From Rhizonema sp. PD37 (lineage in GTDB: Bacteria; Cyanobacteriota; Cyanobacteriia; Cyanobacteriales; Nostocaceae): a stretch of DNA of 49,306 bases. The notes beneath the pieces are model-generated. The model was not told the origin of the DNA. It was given only the letters and a program-made list of their open reading frames with translations, and made no database searches. Shown here one piece after another: positions 43,514 through 49,306 of this stretch. Position numbers and translations under genes: made by a program. The stretch covers positions 1-49,306 of the forward strand of contig JAQYWO010000028.1 of the NCBI GenBank assembly GCA_029379215.1, written 5' to 3'. The stretch's first letter is position 1. Every line of letters starts with the position of its first letter.

Positions 43514-44827
43514 ATGTCCCCAATAGCCGAAGTTCTAATTATTTTTCTTTTGATCTTCGCCAATGGTCTGTTTGTTATGTCAGAACTGGCGATTGTCTCG
43601 GCACGAAAGGTGCGTCTGCAACAGCTTGCCAATCACGGCGATGCCAAAGCCCGCGTTGCTTTGGCACTGGCTTCTTCTCCGAATCAATTTCTAGCTACCG
43701 TTCAGATCGGGATCACACTCCTGGCCATTTTATCTGGTGCCTATGGTGAATCGGTGTTTGCTAAGAGACTGACTCCGCTCTTAAGTCTTGTCCCTTGGCT
43801 GGCGTCCTACAGGGAAGCGATCGCTTCCGTTTTAGCTGTCTTAATTGTTACTTATTTAACACTGATTATTGGAGAACTGGTACCCAAGCGACTGGCGTTA
43901 AACCATCCGGAACCAATTGCCTCCGTTGTCGCCATTCCCATGCAGATGCTAGCTACAATTGCAGCTCCTATTGCCTACTTGCTCAGTATTTCTACAGATA
44001 CAATACTGCGGCTTTTAGGCGTTAAACCCTCTACCGAACCACTAATTACAGAGGAAGAAATCAGAGTCTTGATCGAGCAAGGCACTGAGGAGGGAACCTT
44101 TGAAGAAGCAGAACAAGATATGGTAGAACGGGTGTTTCGTTTAGGCGATCGCCCTGTTAGCTCGTTTATGACACCGCGACCGGATATTATCTGGCTGGAC
44201 TTAGAAGATACTGCCGAAGAAAATCGCCAAAAGATTATTGATGGTGGCTGTTCCCGATATCCAGTATGTCAGGGAGGACTTGACAATGTACTAGGTATTA
44301 TCCCAGTAACTGACTTGTTAGTCCGAAGTTTCTGTAACGAGAAATTAGATTTGACAGTGGGATTGCGACAGCCTGTCTTTGTGCCAGAAAGTACCCGTGG
44401 CTTTAAAGTGTTGGAGTTGTTCAAGCAAGCCGTAACTCATATGGCTTTAGTCGTCGATGAATATGGTGTGATTCAAGGATTAGTCACCCTCAACGATGTG
44501 ATGAGTGAAATTGTTGGCGATGTTCCTTCTGATGATGAGCTTGAAGATCCCCAAATTGTGCAACGCGAAGACGGTTCTTGGTTGTTAGATGGGATGTTGG
44601 CTGTAGATGAGTTTTTTGAACTATTCCATCTGGAGCAGTTGCAATCTGTAGACAGAGGTAGTTATCAAACATTAGGTGGTTTTGTGATCAACCATCTAGG
44701 TCGTATCCCTGGTGCAGCGGATCACTTTGAATGGCAGAGTATGCGGTTTGAGGTGATGGATATGGATGGTAATCGTGTTGATAAGGTGCTGGTAGTGCCA
44801 AAAGCGGATTCTACTAATTCTGAATAA
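43514..44827 (+). CDS. CNNM/CorC (HlyC) family CBS-domain membrane protein
   Basis: 437 residues. N-terminal CNNM (DUF21) membrane domain with helices at about 5-25, 60-80, 95-120 and 135-155, containing FANGLFVMSELAIVSARKVR and LIIGELVPKRLAL. Two CBS domains follow at about 205-330, including SSFMTPRPDIIWLD and MALVVDEYGVIQGLVTLNDV. The C-terminal CorC_HlyC transporter-associated domain is at about 350-430 (GSWLLDGMLAVDEF, GGFVINHLGRIP). Family members take part in Mg/Co efflux or Na-dependent Mg transport; the 'hemolysin' name is historic. Single gene, divergent from mfd. Confidence 0.92.
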   Translation: MSPIAEVLIIFLLIFANGLFVMSELAIVSARKVRLQQLANHGDAKARVALALASSPNQFLATVQIGITLLAILSGAYGESVFAKRLTPLLSLVPWLASYREAIASVLAVLIVTYLTLIIGELVPKRLALNHPEPIASVVAIPMQMLATIAAPIAYLLSISTDTILRLLGVKPSTEPLITEEEIRVLIEQGTEEGTFEEAEQDMVERVFRLGDRPVSSFMTPRPDIIWLDLEDTAEENRQKIIDGGCSRYPVCQGGLDNVLGIIPVTDLLVRSFCNEKLDLTVGLRQPVFVPESTRGFKVLELFKQAVTHMALVVDEYGVIQGLVTLNDVMSEIVGDVPSDDELEDPQIVQREDGSWLLDGMLAVDEFFELFHLEQLQSVDRGSYQTLGGFVINHLGRIPGAADHFEWQSMRFEVMDMDGNRVDKVLVVPKADSTNSE

Positions 44828-44950
44828 TATTGGACAAAGATTCAGTATAATCACCCGATTTGGGGTAATTATATAGAAAGTTTCCGTATAATAAACAGTG
44901 ATGCCGTGAGTTCTCGGTGGATGACGAGATGAGAAGTCAAGCCACTACTC

Positions 44951-46123
44951 TCAAAAGAAATCCGCAATCCAAGGAGATAAACCTGCAAATATTTGAGTAG
45001 CAACTGATAACGCAGTTGGTGTTGCATCGAGTTTTCCCATGAGCTGCAATTGATGGGGTGTAAATAGACCTGTGTAAAGAGGGGCTAAACCTCGAGTATC
45101 TAGTTTTAACTCACCGTTTCCACCAATGCTTACTTCACCATGTCCGTTGGCAACAGACAAGATAAATCTACCGTTGTTTTCAGCTAGCAAGTCATCTTGA
45201 ACTTCCAGGTGCAGTTGAGTTTGAATTCCTTGTGGATAACCCCGCTTCTCCAGCGCCTTAGCTACATCTATGACCCGCAGCATCCAACGATCTACAAACT
45301 TTTGCTTAACAGTTTGCTCAGGTAATAGTAACGACAAAAAGTCAACCCCTGAACTTTTCCATTGCACCCGATTAATTAGGGAGCGATGATTGCTAAGAAA
45401 ACACCAGAAAGTTTGTGCAGCAGCAGTTGTGAGGACTGTCCAATCCCTGACTTGCACTACAGAACCATCATCTTCTCTGTTTTGGCTGAAGAGAATGTAC
45501 CCTTGGGGTTGATCTGAACCAATAAGATAGGCGTAGAGCTTTTCCTTCTCATTAGGTTGGACTAGTTGCTCCCAAATAGCTTGATTGCGATCCAAATTTC
45601 CATTGTTGAGTTTTGCTTGCTCCTGATATAGGTGATGAAAGACTTCATGATTCTTACTATCTATAGGTTTCACTCTTAGCGGTTGCTCTCTAAATTGGAT
45701 ACTCTGAGTCGGAACTTCCCACCCACAAAAGATACCCCCTTGCTCATACCCCGCTTTGCGGTACAAACGTTGAGTAGCTGGATAAAGAACGGAGATGGGT
45801 ACACCCTTGGTATGGAGTTCCTTGACGGCTTGCTGCATCAGGGCGATCGCTGCTCCTGTTAAGCGATATTCCGGAGCAATACCAACCGACGCAATACCTG
45901 TCATCGGTACACGCTCACCTCCCCACCACTGCCCCATCGAGATCATTGCCAGGCCACCAACAACTTGTCTACCCTCACGGATAATACGGAAGTTTTCTCT
46001 ACCAATACGGTTGATATATAATTCGTAGTCCCCTTCCCCAATAAAACACTGGTCGATGATATTCCCAAGCTGCTGAACATCCTCTGAATTTGCGATCAGG
46101 CTATATTCAAATTGAGGGGTCAT
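44951..46123 (-). CDS. Eis-like GNAT N-acetyltransferase
   Basis: 390 residues with the three-part plan of Eis enzymes: an N-terminal GNAT domain (GGLAMISMGQWWGGERVPMT, VGIAPEYRLTGAAIALM as the acetyl-CoA loop, and LYRKAGYEQGG), a second GNAT-like domain in the middle, and a C-terminal SCP2-like domain (LDTRGLAPLYTGLFTPHQL) that ends in Phe-Phe. In mycobacteria Eis acetylates aminoglycosides and protein lysines, using the C-terminal carboxylate as catalyst. The physiological substrate in cyanobacteria is unknown. It converges with the CBS-domain gene. Confidence 0.88.
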   Translation of the reverse strand: MTPQFEYSLIANSEDVQQLGNIIDQCFIGEGDYELYINRIGRENFRIIREGRQVVGGLAMISMGQWWGGERVPMTGIASVGIAPEYRLTGAAIALMQQAVKELHTKGVPISVLYPATQRLYRKAGYEQGGIFCGWEVPTQSIQFREQPLRVKPIDSKNHEVFHHLYQEQAKLNNGNLDRNQAIWEQLVQPNEKEKLYAYLIGSDQPQGYILFSQNREDDGSVVQVRDWTVLTTAAAQTFWCFLSNHRSLINRVQWKSSGVDFLSLLLPEQTVKQKFVDRWMLRVIDVAKALEKRGYPQGIQTQLHLEVQDDLLAENNGRFILSVANGHGEVSIGGNGELKLDTRGLAPLYTGLFTPHQLQLMGKLDATPTALSVATQIFAGLSPWIADFF

Positions 46124-46346
46124 AGATTTTACCGTCTAGCAACACAAGATTACAAGTATAATACATACAATGCCGTTCGCCTGTACGTTACCAAGCAACT
46201 GAGCTTAAATTCAATACCCCCAAATCGAAGAGGGATATTAACAAAGTGTCATAAAAATATAGCCTTTATTCATACTTCTTAATTTGGTCTAGCAGGCGTA
46301 GGGTGGGCAGCGCAATAGCATCAAGCGGATATTCGAGATCCTATAG

Positions 46347-46483
46347 GCACTGCCTACATTTATCAGAAATGGAAAATCTGTACTGCAAGCGTATGATGAT
46401 TTCTGTCAACGTGTAAATCCTAGGGTGTGTAGTGGTTGTAGGCAGGAAGGACAAGCTCCGTTATGGCAATTGTGTAATTTTTG
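46347..46483 (+). other. Short open frame or gene remnant with Cys pair
   Basis: Without a clear start, the plus-strand frame from 46347 reads PTFIRNGKSVLQAYDDFCQR, then VNPRVCSGCRQEGQAPLWQL and CNF before TGA at 46481-46483. The CxxC spacing and protein-like composition suggest the C-terminal end of a lost gene, perhaps one that used to precede the GTPase. The rest of the gap 46124-46346 holds only partial inverted repeats (GTAGGGTGGGCAG near 46309 and ACTGCCTAC near 46350). Confidence 0.35.
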
Positions 46484-46508
46484 AATAATTTTTGGGAACT
46501 ATATATAT
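46480..46508 (+). promoter_or_regulatory. Possible promoter of the GTPase operon
   Basis: TTGAAT at 46480-46485 and TATATA at 46503-46508 with a 17-bp spacer. It lies 38 bp before the favoured ATG at 46546. If it is used, the hydrophobic in-frame extension from TTG at 46492 would not be translated. Confidence 0.4.
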
Positions 46509-46545
46509 AGCTCTATTAGTCCTGTGCATTTTTTTGTGGACATAT

Positions 46546-49008
46546 ATGACTATTGATGTTGAAACAATCTTGCGTAATACTCGCAGCCAAATAAGAGAAC
46601 TTGGTGAGGGTGTTGAAAACCTAGTAGCAACTTATCCAAATGTGTTCAATGATATAAGTATCACGAAACGGCTTGATGACTTTTGTCAAGCGCATCGAGA
46701 AGCTGTAAATAGGTTAGAGACTCCAAGTTTATCTATCGCAACGATTGGTACAACATCTTCTGGCAAGTCAACTATCGTCAACGCCTTAATTGGTAGCAAA
46801 ATTGCTCCTATAGAAGCAGGTGAGATGAGCGCGGGTGTTTTAACCCTTCGCCATGCTTCCGAGCGCAAGTTAGTAGTGGAAGAAACAGAAGGGGCAACTT
46901 GGGAAACTGGTGTTTGGTCAGACTTGAGTGATGAAGCTATATATGAGCGAATCCGTGACGGAGTGATGCGCCCTTATCATGATACTCGCGAGAAAAGAGA
47001 TTGTATCGCTCCACGAATGACTGCGTTTGTTCCACTTCTACCTGCGTCTGAGCAAAGCCTACTTGGACTGCCCTTTGGAGTAGGAGTTGAGTTGATTGAT
47101 TTACCAGGTCTAAAGTCGGTTCAAGATCGTGACAATTTAAAAGTTATCCAGGAAAAGGTTCACAAAGCTTTTAGTTTGGTTGCTCTTGACTATATGCAGG
47201 TAGATGACAAACACAGAAAACGTTTGCTAGAAGAGCTAAAACGAGTTGTAGAGTACCTGCAAGGTCGCACTGATTCAATGATTTTCATCCTGAACAGAGT
47301 AGACCAGCGCGGTGCTGATGACATCCCAATTTCAAACCGTATTGCAAAACTTCAGCAAGAAATTATAGAGGTACTTTCTTTAAAAGACGCACCAGATATT
47401 TTGCCTTTCAACGCAAGGCTTCTCTACTATGCTCAATGTGCTTGGGGATCACTGTCTTTAAATCAAGCATCATCAGTTGAGCAACATACACGTTTGAAAC
47501 TACTAAAGGCAATGTTCACCGACTGTGCAGGAACAATTAAACAGCACATAAGTGATGACAAAGAATTACGGCGTTGGTTTCGCCATGTGGAAGATACCGT
47601 AGACGACGGTGACAACATTAGCGATGATAGCATGCGGAAACTTATTCTGTATGCTCTTGAGTGGAGTGGAGGTAAGAATTTATGGAGCCGCCTGCGTAGT
47701 CGCGTTCAAGAAGCTTTTCCAGAACTTGTATTACTACCAGCTTTAATTGAGGTTTTTGAGAACTACAACGCTTTAGAAACCGCCATTGATGCTGTTGCCA
47801 GTATTAGAAAAATAGAGCATAAAGAAGAAATTGAGGCACAACAAGCAAAAATTCAGGAGAGTCGCCGAATATTGCATGAGGCTGCTAAAAATTGCCGTGA
47901 AAAATTTCGTTCTCAAATACAAAGAATGATCAACGACTTCAAGACAAATGACCCAGTAGTGATCAGTCGTTTATTACAACAGTTACAAAAAGAAGGTTAC
48001 GAACAAGGTTTCCAAGCACTTTCAGAAGCAGTTAGTGAAGCGGAAGGAGATTTGAATCTGGTACTTATTGTACCTGTAAGAAACGCGTTGAAGAGAAATC
48101 AAAGTGCCTATGAGCTTGAGGAAAATTTGAGTACAATTATTACTCCTGTAATAGCAAATGATATTGCTAGAGCATACGACTTAGTAAGTCGTAAACTAAA
48201 CAATTTTACTGATAATTCTGGTTATTTACTAAGGCGTGTACGTGAAGATGATAAAGAAGGTATAAGAGAGCTTGAACACGCAGAGCGTGCAGTTCGCGCA
48301 CTTTACCAAGCAATGCGGCAATCACTAACAGTTCGAGCAGAATTCATACTTCAGGCAAATGTACATAAATTTGAAAAAGCACTGGAATTGTTAATCAAAG
48401 ACCAAGAAAACAAACTTAGTTTTCTCTGTTACCAAGAACTGCCATCACTTAAGCTTGACCAAGTAATCATCACTGATTTTAAGAAAAATGTTTTTTCAAA
48501 TCATATTGTTTTACCTGACAAGTTGTTTGAACTTCCTACTAGCATTAAGCAAAATCATAAAACACAACAGGAAGTTATTGGCAAGAAACCCGTAATCAAA
48601 ACTTCCAGAGAAGGAAGCTGCTTCGATAAAAAAGAGGTTAAAAAAACTGAATACGAAGATGAAATAGGGGATGTGAAATATCGAGAACTTTTACTTCCAA
48701 ATGCAGATACGATGGCTCAACAATGGACAGAAGGAGTTAAGAAACGTAAACAAGATTTATGGGATATTATTAACTCCTGGCTTACTGCTTATTTGGAGAG
48801 TGCTAGCCGCGTATTTGATACATCGGTTGATGATGTTATCAACTTGGCAGAACGCTCACTTCAAGAGCAATTAGTAATCATTGAGGAAAACTTTGCAAGT
48901 GAAATGCAACATTGGAATGAAATTGAAGCTCAGAAAGTATTAGCAACAGAACTTTGTCAGAAGCTAGAAGAACAAGCCCGCACATCATACATTTCTAAAG
49001 CAGCATGA
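46546..49008 (+). CDS. Large dynamin-like GTPase
   Basis: 820 residues from ATG at 46546. The G domain has a P-loop GTTSSGKST (residues 68-76), switch/G3 DLPGL (185-189) and G4 NRVD (250-253), with the long spacing between P-loop and G3 typical of dynamins. A bundle of charged helices follows: about 430-530, 560-640, and 700-810, with coiled-coil-like patterns (for example IEAQQAKIQESRRILHEAAK). No internal membrane paddle is obvious. An in-frame TTG at 46492 would add 18 residues forming a hydrophobic segment (YIALLVLCIFLW), which would anchor the protein; no ribosome site supports it, so I prefer the ATG. The stop overlaps the next gene as ATGA, so at least two proteins act together. Bacterial dynamins remodel membranes and some take part in phage defence. 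Confidence 0.85.
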   Translation: MTIDVETILRNTRSQIRELGEGVENLVATYPNVFNDISITKRLDDFCQAHREAVNRLETPSLSIATIGTTSSGKSTIVNALIGSKIAPIEAGEMSAGVLTLRHASERKLVVEETEGATWETGVWSDLSDEAIYERIRDGVMRPYHDTREKRDCIAPRMTAFVPLLPASEQSLLGLPFGVGVELIDLPGLKSVQDRDNLKVIQEKVHKAFSLVALDYMQVDDKHRKRLLEELKRVVEYLQGRTDSMIFILNRVDQRGADDIPISNRIAKLQQEIIEVLSLKDAPDILPFNARLLYYAQCAWGSLSLNQASSVEQHTRLKLLKAMFTDCAGTIKQHISDDKELRRWFRHVEDTVDDGDNISDDSMRKLILYALEWSGGKNLWSRLRSRVQEAFPELVLLPALIEVFENYNALETAIDAVASIRKIEHKEEIEAQQAKIQESRRILHEAAKNCREKFRSQIQRMINDFKTNDPVVISRLLQQLQKEGYEQGFQALSEAVSEAEGDLNLVLIVPVRNALKRNQSAYELEENLSTIITPVIANDIARAYDLVSRKLNNFTDNSGYLLRRVREDDKEGIRELEHAERAVRALYQAMRQSLTVRAEFILQANVHKFEKALELLIKDQENKLSFLCYQELPSLKLDQVIITDFKKNVFSNHIVLPDKLFELPTSIKQNHKTQQEVIGKKPVIKTSREGSCFDKKEVKKTEYEDEIGDVKYRELLLPNADTMAQQWTEGVKKRKQDLWDIINSWLTAYLESASRVFDTSVDDVINLAERSLQEQLVIIEENFASEMQHWNEIEAQKVLATELCQKLEEQARTSYISKAA

Positions 49009-49306
49009 TTTCCTCTAACTACTTCAATAAAACCTTGGACGAAATTTATAATGAAGTGTTACAATTAGTCAAAAAAACTAATAACAATCCTGAGGATATT
49101 GTATTTTCTGCAGTCCAGTCTTGGTGTAGAAAACTTCAGCTTCCAGATGACGCGACTATCTACATTTCTAATAAATCCGAAAATATACAAGATTTTACTA
49201 ATGATATCTGGTCACTCTGTAAAGTAAAAATAGTATTTTTGACCGAAGAAGATAGTGAATTTAAAAAAATTATTAGTAATCTTGTTTATAAAAAGATAAA
49301 ACAAAA
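49005..49306 (+). CDS. Unknown protein, partial (cut by window end)
   Basis: The frame opens with the ATGA overlap at the end of the GTPase gene and stays open for 100 codons to the window edge. It starts MISSNYFNKTLDEIYNEVLQ and later reads QSWCRKLQLPDDATIYISNK and KIVFLTEEDSEFKKIISNLV. It is AT-rich, rich in Asn, Lys and Ile, with no signal peptide or membrane helix so far. I do not recognise a family. The tight coupling implies a functional link to the dynamin-like protein. Confidence 0.75.
   Translation, partial: MISSNYFNKTLDEIYNEVLQLVKKTNNNPEDIVFSAVQSWCRKLQLPDDATIYISNKSENIQDFTNDIWSLCKVKIVFLTEEDSEFKKIISNLVYKKIKQ

Noticed and set aside
46492..46545. N-terminal membrane helix of the GTPase from a TTG start
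   Set aside because: The stretch is hydrophobic, but it has no ribosome site and overlaps a likely -10 box; the ATG at 46546 is the better start, though this is not certain.

Overview
The window is chromosomal DNA of a filamentous, probably heterocyst-forming (Nostocales-type) cyanobacterium. Direct signs are a complete photosystem II D1 gene (psbA), a PsbP-like protein, a cyanobacterial PEP carboxylase, many HIP1 octamers (GCGATCGC), heptanucleotide short tandem repeats (CCAAAAT, TTGGTAG), xisH/xisI genes, a Mo-nitrogenase C-terminal-domain protein, and several families of short hairpin repeats in the gaps. I found no rRNA, tRNA or CRISPR array and no intact transposase.

Layout. 1-450: tandem repeats and hairpins. 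449-3831: RDD membrane protein, then rpmG-rpsR-RNase II family. 3925-6771: accessory patch with a Uma2 nuclease, a broken TPR gene, a decayed repeat copy, and a two-gene cassette (PD-(D/E)XK endonuclease plus a small protein) on the minus strand. 7096-9258: exported Tat-type phosphodiesterase, followed by 0.9 kb with little coding potential but a Fur-box-like site. 10189-11407: one broken and one intact Uma2 gene. 11540-17546: housekeeping genes (CYTH-like protein, PsbP-like, maf, small proteins, ppc). 18780-23315: DUF1574 protein plus MBOAT O-acyltransferase, a likely exopolysaccharide-acylation pair. 23721-24803: psbA encoding the Glu130 form of D1. 25099-30551: COP23 protein, two exported trypsin-like proteases (the second with a long TPR tail), and a membrane Ser/Thr kinase with a PsbP-like outer domain.

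30588-35590 is the most dynamic part. A 4.3-kb island bounded by two 83-bp direct repeats holds two tandem antitoxin/PIN-toxin pairs, a broken xisH, a CHAT-domain remnant, a RelE-type toxin whose antitoxin carries a stop codon, and intact xisH-xisI. Just outside is higA with a truncated higB. Spacer homologies show that an [antitoxin-PIN-spacer-xisH] module was duplicated at least twice and then eroded.

35960-46123 returns to housekeeping: ACT-domain malic enzyme, creatininase-family hydrolase, Mo-nitrogenase C-terminal-domain protein, mfd, CorC/HlyC-type CBS membrane protein and an Eis-like acetyltransferase. The right end (46546-49306) starts an operon of a large dynamin-like GTPase and an overlapping unknown gene cut by the window edge. 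This is the best candidate here for an uncharacterised multi-gene system. All family calls rest on reading motifs by eye; none was checked by a search.
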